Shown here: positions 33,233 through 42,370 of the stretch, one piece after another
How positions within the stretch are numbered: position 1 is the first letter of the stretch
How the letters are laid out: the number at the start of each line of letters is the position of its first letter
Origin: an uncultured bacterium
Lineage (GTDB): Bacteria > Verrucomicrobiota > Lentisphaeria > Victivallales > UBA1829
DNA: 57,224 nt
Assembly (NCBI GenBank): GCA_900548385.1
Contig: URKJ01000033.1
Coordinates: forward strand, 1-57,224
Reading direction: 5' to 3'
Position numbers and translations under genes: made by a program
The notes under the pieces: generated by a model
What the model was told of the DNA's origin: nothing
Database searches by the model: none
The model's input: the letters and a program-made list of their open reading frames with translations, nothing else

Positions 33233-35539
33233 ATGAAACTGTATTCCATGCTCCGGCTGCTTGCCTTGCTTGCGGTCCTTCCCGTTTTTACTTCGTGCTC
33301 CATGTTCGAAGAACAGAAAAAGGAAGAGGAAGAACCGAAAGAAGACCGTTTTGCATTTCTCGGCACAGAAAAGGAAAAAGAGTCAAAACGGAAAAACGGA
33401 AAAGAAGAAACTCTTCAGGAAGAACAGGTTCAGCCGGAACAGCAGAAAGAAAACAAAACCATCCGCGACAAAATGGAAAAGGTTCCGAAAACCGCTCTTC
33501 AGCCTCCCCCGGAAAAACCGCGCGAACCGCTGCATTTCTACGATGATTTCATCATGCTCAACGGCGACGAGGAGATTACCGTCAACCTCGTTTTCAACAG
33601 CGCGCCTCTGCTGGACGTGATCCCCTCTTTCGCGGATGCGCTCGGATTCAATTTCCTTGCCGACAGCGACCTGAAAGGGGTCGTCACTCTGAATATCGAC
33701 CAGAAAATGACCCGCAAAGAACTCTGGAACACATTCGATAAAATGCTGAATCTTGCCGGAGCCGGGGTAACGGTCGACGGCACGCTCCTCCGCATTGTCG
33801 CACTCTCCAAAGTCGCCACCCAGTCGGACGCCCGGCTTGCGAAAGACGGTTCCGGCGAACTGTTCTATTATCCGCTGAAAAACACCACTGCAAAGGATGT
33901 GATCGCCCAGCTGAAACCGTTCCTCGGCAAAGATGCGGTCTGCGTGGAGCTGACACGCCCGAACGCCGTTATGCTTGCAGACGACCGCGCCAATATGCCC
34001 AAGATCAAACAGCTGCTTGAAATCATCGACATGAGCGGCAAAAGCGCCTGGAAACGCAAAGTCGTCCGGTGCGTCAACATTCTCCCCACCAAACTCACCG
34101 AAGAACTGAAAACCGTTCTTCCCGTTCTCGGTTTCTATGTCATGCAGACCACAGATAAAACGGAACAGCCGGGTTCGATCCAGCTTACCGGACTCGACCG
34201 TCTCCAGCTGATCGTCATTTCCGCCGCAACGGAAGAGGCCATTCAGGAGATCACCCAGTGGATCGACCTGCTCGACAGCTCCGACTCGCTCGACCAGGAA
34301 CGCGTCTTTGTCTATAAAATCCGCAACAACAAAGCCGCACAGCTCGCACAGGCGCTCTCCATCATTTACGACACGCAGGGCGCAAGCATGACCATCGACA
34401 CCTCCACCGGAAACACGAAAACGGAGACAATCAATTCCACAATCACCAACCGGAACCGGACGACAACGACCCGGACCACCGGCAACCAGAACAATACCGG
34501 GACCGCCGTGGAAGCCACGCTGACCGACGTCAACTCCAGTGTCTTCAATACGCCGGTCCGCATTTTCGCCGACGGCGTTCTGAACCGACTTGTGATCCGC
34601 ACCACGCCGCGCACCTATGCGTCGATCAAAGCGCTGATCAACAAGCTGGACGTCGTCCCCGCCCAGGTTCTTCTTCAGGTCCTCGTCGTGGAAGTCACAT
34701 TGACCGAATCCACCCGGTTCGGAATCGAATTCTCCATGCAGGGCGGCAGCGGAAGTGCCAACTCCCTGCTCGGCTCCAACTATGAAAACCTTCAGCCGGA
34801 CTTCAACGGAACCGGCAAGCAGCCGGGTTTCTCTTATCTGCTGAGCAATCCAAACAATCCGGAACAGAAATTCGGCTACATCCGCGCTCTTGCCGGCAAC
34901 AATGCTGTCAAAGTGGTTTCAAGTCCGCAGCTGCTGGTGTCGAGCCATACGGAAGCATCCATTTCCGTCGGCAGCCAGATTCCGATCCTTTCACAGGGAA
35001 TCACGAACTCGTCCTCCAGCGGCGATATCGTCCAGAATTACAATCAGGAAGACGTCGGTGTGATCCTCACAGTCACTCCGCAGATCACCAGCACCGACCT
35101 GATTTCGCTGGATGTCACCCAGACGCTCTCCGCGGCTGTCACCAACACCTCCAGCAACATCGACTCGCCGGAAATCACCAAACGCGAAGTCAAAACCTCC
35201 ATGACGATCGCGAACGGACGCACCATGATCATCGGCGGACTCATTCAGGAGAAGAAAAATGACGACCTCCAGTCCGTTCCGTTCATTAACCAGATCCCTA
35301 TTCTCAACCGTCTGTTCGGTTCCACGGAGGCCGCTGTGGAACGCACCGAACTGCTCGTCATGATCACCGGCTACATCATCAACGAACGCAGCAAAGTGGA
35401 AGAGCTTATCGAACGCTACAATGACGCCCTCAAATCCCTGAATGAATTCGACGCCACGCTCGGAGGAAAAAAGAACACCTTTGAATCCAAACCGCGCGTC
35501 ATGACAACCAAGGAGTTCTGGAGCAATGGCCTCTTCTGA
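33233..35539 (+). CDS. gspD: Type II secretion outer-membrane secretin GspD
   Basis: A 768-residue secretin forming the outer-membrane channel. It has a lipoprotein signal (LLALLAVLPVFTSC, lipobox Cys) and a charged Glu/Lys-rich linker (about 22-95). N0 (about 100-180, starting FYDDFIMLNGDEEITVNLVF) and further N-domains follow. The secretin core is at about 477-712 (LVVEVTLTESTRFGIEFSM, VVSSPQLLVSSHTEASISVG, ANGRTMIIGGLI). The lipobox suggests a self-piloting secretin. ATG 33233 has AAGGA 10 nt upstream; ATG 33215 lacks a ribosome site. It overlaps gspE by 14 nt. Confidence 0.92.
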   Translation: MKLYSMLRLLALLAVLPVFTSCSMFEEQKKEEEEPKEDRFAFLGTEKEKESKRKNGKEETLQEEQVQPEQQKENKTIRDKMEKVPKTALQPPPEKPREPLHFYDDFIMLNGDEEITVNLVFNSAPLLDVIPSFADALGFNFLADSDLKGVVTLNIDQKMTRKELWNTFDKMLNLAGAGVTVDGTLLRIVALSKVATQSDARLAKDGSGELFYYPLKNTTAKDVIAQLKPFLGKDAVCVELTRPNAVMLADDRANMPKIKQLLEIIDMSGKSAWKRKVVRCVNILPTKLTEELKTVLPVLGFYVMQTTDKTEQPGSIQLTGLDRLQLIVISAATEEAIQEITQWIDLLDSSDSLDQERVFVYKIRNNKAAQLAQALSIIYDTQGASMTIDTSTGNTKTETINSTITNRNRTTTTRTTGNQNNTGTAVEATLTDVNSSVFNTPVRIFADGVLNRLVIRTTPRTYASIKALINKLDVVPAQVLLQVLVVEVTLTESTRFGIEFSMQGGSGSANSLLGSNYENLQPDFNGTGKQPGFSYLLSNPNNPEQKFGYIRALAGNNAVKVVSSPQLLVSSHTEASISVGSQIPILSQGITNSSSSGDIVQNYNQEDVGVILTVTPQITSTDLISLDVTQTLSAAVTNTSSNIDSPEITKREVKTSMTIANGRTMIIGGLIQEKKNDDLQSVPFINQIPILNRLFGSTEAAVERTELLVMITGYIINERSKVEELIERYNDALKSLNEFDATLGGKKNTFESKPRVMTTKEFWSNGLF

Positions 35540-37109
35540 TCCCGTCACAAGTCCGCAGAAAACGCTGACGCGGCTTTATTCGGAACGCTTTCCGGAAGCG
35601 GGCGCTCCCTCGCCGGAAACCGATCGTGCACTGCTTCAAAGCGGACAGGCAACGGAAAATGACCTGATCGCACTCTATTCCGAAGCATACGGCGTTCCGG
35701 TCCCCGAAGAAGAGGAGATCCGCCAGCCGGAACCGTATCCCGGAGCCTCTCCCGATTTCTTCAACGCCAATTCCGCCCTTCCGTATGAATGGGATGACGA
35801 CACGATCACGTTTCTTGTCTGCGAACCCTACCGGCTGAATCAGCTTGCATTCCTCGTCCGCAAAAGCTGGGGCCGCAAAAGCACATTCCGTTTCATCCGC
35901 CGAGCGCTTCTGGAACGTCTTCTGAGCAAACTCCAGAACACGGAAGAGGAAGAGAACGACACTCTCGACGTGGAGGATGAAAACACTCTCCGCACCATGG
36001 CGGGGGAAGCGCAGATCGTCCGGCTGGTCAACGATATTTTCACGCAGGCGATCGAACTCGGCGCAAGTGACATTCATATTGAACCGGACGAAGAACGCGT
36101 TGCGGTGCGCTGCCGTGTGGACGGCGTTCTGACCGAGATCATCAGCACTCCGCTGAATCAGTTCCCCGCAATCGCATCGCGCATCAAACTGCTCGGCGGA
36201 CTCAACATCGCCGAAAGCCGTCTGCCGCAGGACGGGCGCACCAACGTTCAGCTCGGACGGCTGGAGCTGGATATGCGAATCAGCACCATCCCCATTCTGA
36301 CTGGCGAAAGCATTGTGCTCCGTCTGCTCAATCAGGAATCCATTTCGTTCGATCTGGGCACTCTCGGCATGTCTCCCGGACATCTGGAGCAATTCCGGAA
36401 ACTGATCTCCATCCCGCACGGCATTATTCTTGTCGTCGGCCCGACCGGAAGCGGAAAAACGACGACCCTGTACAGCGTCATCAGCCAGCTCAACGATTCC
36501 CGCAAGAAGATCATCACTGTCGAGGACCCCGTCGAATACAAGATGCGCGGACTCTGCCAGATGCAGGTAAACCCGAAAATCGGAGTGACATTCGCCGCCG
36601 GACTCCGCAGTATCGTGCGTCAGGACCCCGACATTATTCTCGTCGGCGAGATCCGCGACCGGGAAACCGCCGACATCGCCATCAACGCCGCACTCACCGG
36701 TCATCTCGTGCTCAGCACACTGCATACCAACGACGCGGTCGGAGCCGTGACGCGTCTGCTGGACATGGGCGTGGAAAACTTTCTTGTCTCCTCCGCCCTG
36801 TACGGCGTACTCTCCCAGCGGCTGGTCCGCAAAATCTGCACCGCCTGTCACGGAACCGGAACCGATGGCGCGGGCGGGAAATGCCGGCGCTGTGCAGGAG
36901 TCGGATTCAAAGGACGCTCCGGTATTTTTGAACTGCTGTTTCTGAACGACGAACTCCGGTCCGCGGTCAACCGCAACGCCTCAAGTTCCGAACTGGAAGC
37001 GATTGCGGTCCGCCACGGCATGGTGACATTGCAGCAGGACGGCGAAGCAAAAGTCGCAGCCGGAATCACCACCCGCGAAGAGCTTTCCCGCTCCACCGCC
37101 GAAATCTGA
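35526..37109 (+). CDS. gspE: Type II secretion ATPase GspE
   Basis: A 527-residue cytoplasmic ATPase that powers pseudopilus assembly. An N-terminal GspL-binding domain (about 1-130) is followed by the ATPase core, with Walker A GPTGSGKTTT (about 304-313), Asp box TVEDPVEY, Walker B region PDIILVGEIRDRETADIA (about 368-385) and His box STLHTNDA. The zinc-binding motif CTAC...CRRC (about 438-457) is typical of GspE and PilB. It overlaps the end of gspD by 14 nt, implying coupled translation. Confidence 0.95.
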   Translation: MASSDPVTSPQKTLTRLYSERFPEAGAPSPETDRALLQSGQATENDLIALYSEAYGVPVPEEEEIRQPEPYPGASPDFFNANSALPYEWDDDTITFLVCEPYRLNQLAFLVRKSWGRKSTFRFIRRALLERLLSKLQNTEEEENDTLDVEDENTLRTMAGEAQIVRLVNDIFTQAIELGASDIHIEPDEERVAVRCRVDGVLTEIISTPLNQFPAIASRIKLLGGLNIAESRLPQDGRTNVQLGRLELDMRISTIPILTGESIVLRLLNQESISFDLGTLGMSPGHLEQFRKLISIPHGIILVVGPTGSGKTTTLYSVISQLNDSRKKIITVEDPVEYKMRGLCQMQVNPKIGVTFAAGLRSIVRQDPDIILVGEIRDRETADIAINAALTGHLVLSTLHTNDAVGAVTRLLDMGVENFLVSSALYGVLSQRLVRKICTACHGTGTDGAGGKCRRCAGVGFKGRSGIFELLFLNDELRSAVNRNASSSELEAIAVRHGMVTLQQDGEAKVAAGITTREELSRSTAEI

Positions 37110-37121
37110 GGATAGAACAGC

Positions 37122-38339
37122 ATGGGACTTTACAAATATCTGGCGGCGGCGCCCCGCGAAGAGCCGCAGGAAATGCTGATCGAAGCGGACAGCGCCAAAG
37201 AAGCGCTGAACAAGCTCCGCAGCCGCCGTATTGTTCCGGTCCGGTTTTTCGGGGAAGTCTCCGTCGGCTCTTCCCGCCCGTTTTCCCTGCGGCGAAGCAA
37301 GATCAGCACCTACGAGTTCACCCGGCAGCTCGCGCCGCTTCTGGATTCCTTCATCCCCTTGGAACGTGCGCTTGCGATCATTGCGGAAGGCGCAGCGGAG
37401 CCGGAACAGCGCAATTTCGTCAACTCTCTGCGGCAGGGACTTCATGAGGGGAAAAAATTTTCCGCTCTGGTTCGTTCCCACGGATCGCTGTTTCCCGATT
37501 ATTACGCCAATCTGATCGAGAGCGGCGAAGAAACCGGCTGTCTGCCGGAAGTTGTGAAACAGCTTTACCGGTTCATGGGCGAAAGCAAGGAACTGAAAGA
37601 TTTCATCGTATCAAGCTCTATCTATCCGCTCGCCATTCTCGGCGTGACACTGCTCGTGACGATCCTGCTGTTTACCGTGTTTGTGCCGCGTTTTGCCAAA
37701 ATCTTTATCGACATGGGGCGCGAAATGCCGCCGTCCATGACCTTTCTGATGGGAGTAAGCACCTTTGCCTCCTGGGCATGGTGGCTGCTTCCCCTGCTGG
37801 GAATCGGCGGGTGGCTTCTGACCAGGCATCTGCTCGGCGAAGAACGGCTGAAAGAGCTTCAGGCGCGGTTCATTCTCGCAATGCCATTGTTCGGCAGGAT
37901 CTCCGTGGATCTGGAAATGTGCAAATACATCCGCACGCTGTCGATTCTGATCGCCAACCATGTGGAGATTATCCGCACGGTCCGCATATCGGGAAGAATC
38001 ATCCGCAATCCGGTAATCTGGAAAGCGTTCGCCGATATTGCCCGCAAACTCAAAGGCGGAGCGAAACTCTCCGCCGCTCTTGCGGACAATCCCTACGTTC
38101 CGCCGGGCATGGTCCCCATGCTGCGGGTCGGCGAGGAATCCGGCACCGTGGGCGAAATGCTTTCACGCATTGCCGAACATCTGGAAAACGATACGCGGAT
38201 GAAGATCAAGCGCCTGCTGAGCCTGTTTGAACCGGCGGTGATCGTGTTCCTGGCATGCGTGGTGCTGGTCGTGGTCGTATCAATCTTTGTCGCTATGATG
38301 GAAATCAATTCAATAAACCAGGGAGGACCCAAATTATGA
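37122..38339 (+). CDS. gspF: Type II secretion inner-membrane protein GspF
   Basis: A 405-residue polytopic inner-membrane protein with two repeated T2SSF domains (about 60-185 and 262-390) and membrane helices near 165-190, 210-235 and 375-400. The first domain has the typical FTRQLAPLLDSFIPLERAL and LIESGEETGCLPEV, the second RTLSILIANHVEIIRTV and MLRVGEESGTVGEML. GspF is the platform on which pseudopilins are assembled. GAGGA precedes the ATG, and the stop overlaps gspG. Confidence 0.94.
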   Translation: MGLYKYLAAAPREEPQEMLIEADSAKEALNKLRSRRIVPVRFFGEVSVGSSRPFSLRRSKISTYEFTRQLAPLLDSFIPLERALAIIAEGAAEPEQRNFVNSLRQGLHEGKKFSALVRSHGSLFPDYYANLIESGEETGCLPEVVKQLYRFMGESKELKDFIVSSSIYPLAILGVTLLVTILLFTVFVPRFAKIFIDMGREMPPSMTFLMGVSTFASWAWWLLPLLGIGGWLLTRHLLGEERLKELQARFILAMPLFGRISVDLEMCKYIRTLSILIANHVEIIRTVRISGRIIRNPVIWKAFADIARKLKGGAKLSAALADNPYVPPGMVPMLRVGEESGTVGEMLSRIAEHLENDTRMKIKRLLSLFEPAVIVFLACVVLVVVVSIFVAMMEINSINQGGPKL

Positions 38340-38770
38340 AGAAGACAAACAGAAAACAATGGAGAAAATCAGGATTTACCCTGATAGAAGTCGTCGTGGT
38401 AATCATCATTCTGGTGACGCTCGCGTCCATCGCAACGCCCCTTTATCTGAACTATGTGAAGAAGGCAAATGTGGGGGCGGCAAAGACGCAGATCCGTCTG
38501 CTGGACGATGCGCTGACCGGGTACCGGCTCGACATCGGCACCTATCCGGACAGCACGGTCGGGCTCCGGGCGCTGGTCGAAAACGTGGACCAGAACGCCA
38601 AGTGGAACGGTCCGTACATCCAGCCAGCCGTCCCGAAAGATCCGTGGGGCAACGATTATATCTACCTGTTTCCCGGCGAACACCGGGAATATGACCTCAT
38701 GAGCTACGGGGCGGACGGGCAGCCCGGCGGCTCCGGCGAGAATGCCGACATCACCAACTGGGGCGAATGA
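38336..38770 (+). CDS. gspG: Major pseudopilin GspG
   Basis: A 144-residue major pseudopilin. The leader ends KSG, followed by FTLIEVVVVIIILVTLASIA with Glu5, then the calcium-binding C-terminal signature DPWGNDYIYLFPGEH...YDLMSYGADGQPGGSGE...ITNW, diagnostic of GspG. It has the normal Gly before the cleavage site, unlike the cassette prepilins of this window. ATG 38336 overlaps the gspF stop (ATGA) and has GGGAGG (38321-38326) 9 nt upstream. Confidence 0.95.
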   Translation: MKKTNRKQWRKSGFTLIEVVVVIIILVTLASIATPLYLNYVKKANVGAAKTQIRLLDDALTGYRLDIGTYPDSTVGLRALVENVDQNAKWNGPYIQPAVPKDPWGNDYIYLFPGEHREYDLMSYGADGQPGGSGENADITNWGE

Positions 38771-38779
38771 CAACATCCC

Positions 38780-39316
38780 ATGCGGCGGAGCGGATTCACC
38801 CTTCTGGAACTGGTGGCGGCGATTGCGATCATCGCACTCGCCGTCGGTCTTGCCGTATCGACTCTACGCTCGGAATCACCTATTCAGCAGCTGAACAACG
38901 CCGCTCTTCAATTTGAAGAGTTCTGTATGCGCGTCCGCTTCCAGGCACTGGAAAACGGCGCGGACCGCATTGTCGCCTTTCACCCCGAAGAAAAACGGTT
39001 TTTCCTGCGGGTTCCTGCAGAATTTCTGCCGGATAAAACCGAGCCATCTGTTGAGGAAACCGGGCAGGAGACGGAAAAAACTGTCGTTCAGGAATGGAAA
39101 CTGCCGGAACATTTTGAACTCGGTGAAGGTCTGTTTGATGAGTCGGAGCTTGGTGAAGACGGAACTGTGGAGCTGTTCCGCTTCTTCCCCGACGGCGGAG
39201 CTTCCGGAAAACGGCGGTTTGAACTGCACCTCCGGTCGCTGAAACGGATTTTCGAAATATCTCCGCTGACCGGGCGGCTGATGATTTACGACGACACGGA
39301 GGATGGAATACAATGA
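38780..39316 (+). CDS. gspH: Minor pseudopilin GspH
   Basis: A 178-residue minor pseudopilin. The leader MRRSG is followed by FTLLELVAAIAIIALAVGLA with Glu5. The globular domain includes FEEFCMRVRFQALENG and VAFHPEEKRFFLRV, the usual GspH/FimT pattern of a helix followed by beta strands. It contains an acidic insert (about 85-105). It lies between gspG and gspI, with its stop overlapping the gspI start as ATGA. Confidence 0.88.
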   Translation: MRRSGFTLLELVAAIAIIALAVGLAVSTLRSESPIQQLNNAALQFEEFCMRVRFQALENGADRIVAFHPEEKRFFLRVPAEFLPDKTEPSVEETGQETEKTVVQEWKLPEHFELGEGLFDESELGEDGTVELFRFFPDGGASGKRRFELHLRSLKRIFEISPLTGRLMIYDDTEDGIQ

Positions 39317-39711
39317 CGCGGAACCGGTTCACTCTTCTGGAAGTGGTGGTCTCTCTTGCCATTCTCGGTATCGGGCTGGCGGGTTTCCTTCAATTAATGA
39401 TGAATTCGCAGAAACGGATCGCCCAGAGCGCCGACCGATGGAACCACATGCACATGCTCACACAGGCGGCGGAATATTTCATGCTTCAAAACGAGGATCC
39501 CGGCGGAATCCCCGAACAGTTTTTTCCCTATCCGGCTTATCAGGCGGTGGCTTATTATGAAGATGCGGAGGGACTGCCCGACGAATACAACAACCTCGCC
39601 AATCAGCTGCCGCTGAAAAAACTCGTCGTCGAACTGCAGAAAGACGGCAAAGTGCTGGACAAACTCATTATTGACAGGATCAGTTATGAAACAACCGTTG
39701 CGGGTGAATAG
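39313..39711 (+). CDS. gspI: Minor pseudopilin GspI
   Basis: A 132-residue minor pseudopilin: leader MTRNR, then FTLLEVVVSLAILGIGLAGF with Glu5, and a small globular domain. The residue before the expected cleavage site is Arg instead of Gly. With GspJ and GspK it should form the pseudopilus tip. It overlaps gspH by 4 nt and gspJ by 26 nt. Confidence 0.85.
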   Translation: MTRNRFTLLEVVVSLAILGIGLAGFLQLMMNSQKRIAQSADRWNHMHMLTQAAEYFMLQNEDPGGIPEQFFPYPAYQAVAYYEDAEGLPDEYNNLANQLPLKKLVVELQKDGKVLDKLIIDRISYETTVAGE

Positions 39712-40378
39712 ATTTACGCTTATAGAGATGGTCGCGGCAATGGCGATCATGGTATTCGTCGCGCTCATCATCGGCACGGCGTCCATGACCTTTTACAACG
39801 GCTGGCGGCGGTCGGTCGCACACACGGAATCGCTGAAAACACGTCTCGCCATCGACCGCGTCATGGACTCCTGCGTCCGGAATATGATCCCGTTCACCTG
39901 GTATGACGACGATCAGAACAAAGAGCGGATTCTCTTTCAGGGCGAGCCCGACGAAATGCTCTTCACCGCACTCCGGCGCAGCTACCGCGGCGATCATGGA
40001 GCACTGGTCTTTGTCCGTTTGAAACAGGATGGCGACGCTCTCGTTGCGGAATATTCGCCGTATCCCCGCCCGCACTGGCTCGAAGAGAGCGCCAGCCGGC
40101 CCGTCACAAGGGAAATCATTGCGGAAAAAGTCAAATCCGTCAGCTTTGTCTATGCCGACGAAGTCAACGGGGAACTGGAGTGGGACGACTCCTGGGTCGA
40201 TGAAGATGACGGAGAATTCCGCATTGATTCGATGACCCGGCAAAGCAACAGCGCCAATTCCCGGACATTTGAAATCCCCGCGGCGGTGCAGATGACAGTT
40301 GAATGGGAAAACGGCACGAAAGAAGTCTGGCTCCGACGCAGTGCCGGAACCGCTAAAAATACGCAATACCAACTGTGA
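39686..40378 (+). CDS. gspJ: Minor pseudopilin GspJ
   Basis: A 230-residue minor pseudopilin. The leader ends in VNR, then FTLIEMVAAMAIMVFVALII with Glu5. The globular domain has the long beta-rich region of GspJ (RRSYRGDHGALVFVRLK, SVSFVYADEVNGELEWDDSW). The residue before the cleavage site is Arg. ATG 39686 is preferred to TTG 39671, with AGGA shortly upstream; it starts inside the 3' end of gspI. Confidence 0.85.
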   Translation: MKQPLRVNRFTLIEMVAAMAIMVFVALIIGTASMTFYNGWRRSVAHTESLKTRLAIDRVMDSCVRNMIPFTWYDDDQNKERILFQGEPDEMLFTALRRSYRGDHGALVFVRLKQDGDALVAEYSPYPRPHWLEESASRPVTREIIAEKVKSVSFVYADEVNGELEWDDSWVDEDDGEFRIDSMTRQSNSANSRTFEIPAAVQMTVEWENGTKEVWLRRSAGTAKNTQYQL

Positions 40379-40385
40379 GGAAACG

Positions 40386-41375
40386 ATGAAAGAACGAATC
40401 CGCAGAAAGCATTCCGAATCCGGTTCCGCTCTGATCGCGGTACTCTGCCTGCTGTTCACCGCCGGGATGCTGACGACCACCGTTCTGATGATCTCGCGCA
40501 CCGCGACATTCGACATTTATTCCCATGTGGAGCTCCAGCGTTCCGATTACATCAACGAAGGAGCTTCCAACCGGATTCAATGGCTGATCGCCGCAGACCG
40601 TCAGCTCTTCCCCGGACGCGATCCCGGCATCACCGACTATACGGAATATACGCACGACCGTTATCTCGCCGACGGCGTGATCCATGAACTCGACTATTAC
40701 GGCTATAAGCTGAAATTCACGATCACCGATGCCCGCGCCGGTCTGGATCTCAACAGCCAGACGTTCAACACGCAGCTGCGCAACCTCGTCGATCCGCTGG
40801 ATGCGGAAACGGATTTTTCCGATCAGATCGACCAGCTGATCGCGCTGATCACCGACTACCGCGACACCGACGACGCACTCTCTCTCGACGGTATGGAACG
40901 GGACGATTACGAGCTCGAAGGCCGCTCCCCGCTGCCCAGGAACCGCCCGATGGTGGTCCGCGAAGAATTTTATTACATCAAAGGATTCACGGATCTGCTT
41001 CCGCCGGATTCGGATGGACGCCTCACACAGGTCCGCCTGTTCGGAGCCCCGACGGGAAACCCGGATTTCTTCACCGCGACTCCGCGGCTTCTCCAGCGAT
41101 TCTGCAATCTGGAAGACGAGCAGGTGGAAGAGGTCGTCAATGCCCGGAATATCTGGTTCCGGGAACGTACCTGTCTGAAAGATCAGCTGGATCCGTTCCT
41201 GCTTGACAGCCTGACCCGGCTTTCCTGGCAGGAAAGCGGAACCTACACGGTCCGAATCGCCGCGGACAAAACAACCAGACGTCCCTCCCGCCGCCTGGTC
41301 TTCACATTCCGCGGCTTTGCCGTTTCCGGAGAAAACCGGAACAATGTCAGCCTGCTGGAATGGCAGAGTTTCTGA
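40386..41375 (+). CDS. gspK: Minor pseudopilin GspK
   Basis: A 329-residue protein: leader ending in SESG, then SALIAVLCLLFTAGMLTTTV, without Glu5, as is usual for GspK. A large globular domain follows, with ITDARAGLDLNSQT...LIALITDYRDTDDA and a helix-hairpin-like segment near FCNLEDEQVEEVVNAR. GspK caps the pseudopilus tip with GspI/J. ATG 40386 has GAGG shortly upstream. It is the last gene of the gsp operon; no gspN or prepilin peptidase gene follows. Confidence 0.88.
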   Translation: MKERIRRKHSESGSALIAVLCLLFTAGMLTTTVLMISRTATFDIYSHVELQRSDYINEGASNRIQWLIAADRQLFPGRDPGITDYTEYTHDRYLADGVIHELDYYGYKLKFTITDARAGLDLNSQTFNTQLRNLVDPLDAETDFSDQIDQLIALITDYRDTDDALSLDGMERDDYELEGRSPLPRNRPMVVREEFYYIKGFTDLLPPDSDGRLTQVRLFGAPTGNPDFFTATPRLLQRFCNLEDEQVEEVVNARNIWFRERTCLKDQLDPFLLDSLTRLSWQESGTYTVRIAADKTTRRPSRRLVFTFRGFAVSGENRNNVSLLEWQSF

Positions 41376-41380
41376 CAAAA

Positions 41381-41400
41381 ACCGGGGAATTAGCCCCGGA
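41381..41400. terminator. Terminator between gsp operon and MDR gene
   Basis: CCGGGG (41382-41387) pairs with CCCCGG (41394-41399) around AATTAG. On the minus strand a T-run follows (complement of CAAAAA), making it a terminator for the MDR gene. It probably also limits read-through from gspK. Confidence 0.7.
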
Positions 41401-41405
41401 ACGGA

Positions 41406-42365
41406 TCACTCCATGGTCAGAACGACTTTGCCGATATTTTCCGCCCGGCGGAGTACTCCGTGGGCTTTCTCCACTTCCCGGATCGGGAACACCGCGTGGA
41501 TGTTGGTGATCAGCTTGCGTACAGAAAACAGAGGCCAGAGATTCCTGTAAAGCGCATGAAGAATCGCGCTTTTTTCTTCCGGCGTGCGGCTGCGCAGAGT
41601 GCTGCCGATCAGGCGAATCCGTTTGCGCCAGACTGTTTCCAGATTGATCGTGGTTTCCGCGCCCGCCATGGTGGCGATCATGATCCAGCGTCCGCCGAAC
41701 ACCATATTGCGGAAACAATCGCCCATCAGCTTGCCGCCGATGCAGTCAAGCGCAACCGTCGGCGGATGAGCTTCGATTACGGGGCGTACATCCTCCGTGC
41801 GATAATCAAGCACATAATCCGCCCCGAGCTTGCGGACAAAGTCGGCTTTTTCGGGCGAGTCAATCGTGGTAATGACCTCTGCGCCGAGCTGTTTGGCATA
41901 CTGAATCGCCGCCAGACCGACGCCGCTTGCACCGGCCTGCATATAGAACACGTCACCCGGCTTCATCCCGCCCGCCTCCAGCTGGAGGTTGAGATAAACC
42001 GTACTCCAGACTTCCGGCAGGGAAGCGGCTTCGATCATCGACAGCCCTTCCGGTATGGGAATCACCATTCCCGCGGGGACCGTCACCAGTTCCGAATATC
42101 CGCCGCCACCCAGCAGGGCACAGACTTTGTCGCCCGGTTTGACCATTGCATCGGCGGGCGCTTCCAGAACTTCGCCCGACACTTCGAGTCCGCACCACTG
42201 CGGCCAGTCCGGCGGGGAAGCGTAACAGCCGTCTTTCTGCATCAGATCGGCACGGTTCACCGCCGCGGCGTGAACCTTGATCAGGACCTCTCCCTCCTTG
42301 CGGACCGGATCCGGCACTTCCGCCCAGACAAAATTCAGCTTGTCGTCAAGAATCATTGCGTGCAT
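41406..42365 (-). CDS. Quinone-oxidoreductase-type MDR dehydrogenase
   Basis: A 319-residue medium-chain dehydrogenase/reductase of the NADPH:quinone oxidoreductase (PIG3-like) group. The N-terminal part has HAAAVNRADLMQKDGCY; the Rossmann motif is AGASGVGLAAIQYAKQLGA. The zinc ligands of alcohol dehydrogenases are absent, as in this subfamily. ATG 42365 has GGAGG 8 nt upstream. It starts 5 nt after the MocA-type gene stop on the same strand, so the two are co-transcribed. The substrate is unknown. Confidence 0.85.
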   Translation of the reverse strand: MHAMILDDKLNFVWAEVPDPVRKEGEVLIKVHAAAVNRADLMQKDGCYASPPDWPQWCGLEVSGEVLEAPADAMVKPGDKVCALLGGGGYSELVTVPAGMVIPIPEGLSMIEAASLPEVWSTVYLNLQLEAGGMKPGDVFYMQAGASGVGLAAIQYAKQLGAEVITTIDSPEKADFVRKLGADYVLDYRTEDVRPVIEAHPPTVALDCIGGKLMGDCFRNMVFGGRWIMIATMAGAETTINLETVWRKRIRLIGSTLRSRTPEEKSAILHALYRNLWPLFSVRKLITNIHAVFPIREVEKAHGVLRRAENIGKVVLTME

Positions 42366-42370
42366 TGCTG

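Noticed and set aside
35499..36851. Antisense frame of 450 codons opposite gspE
   Set aside because: gspE is unmistakable on the other strand; the antisense peptide is a composition shadow.
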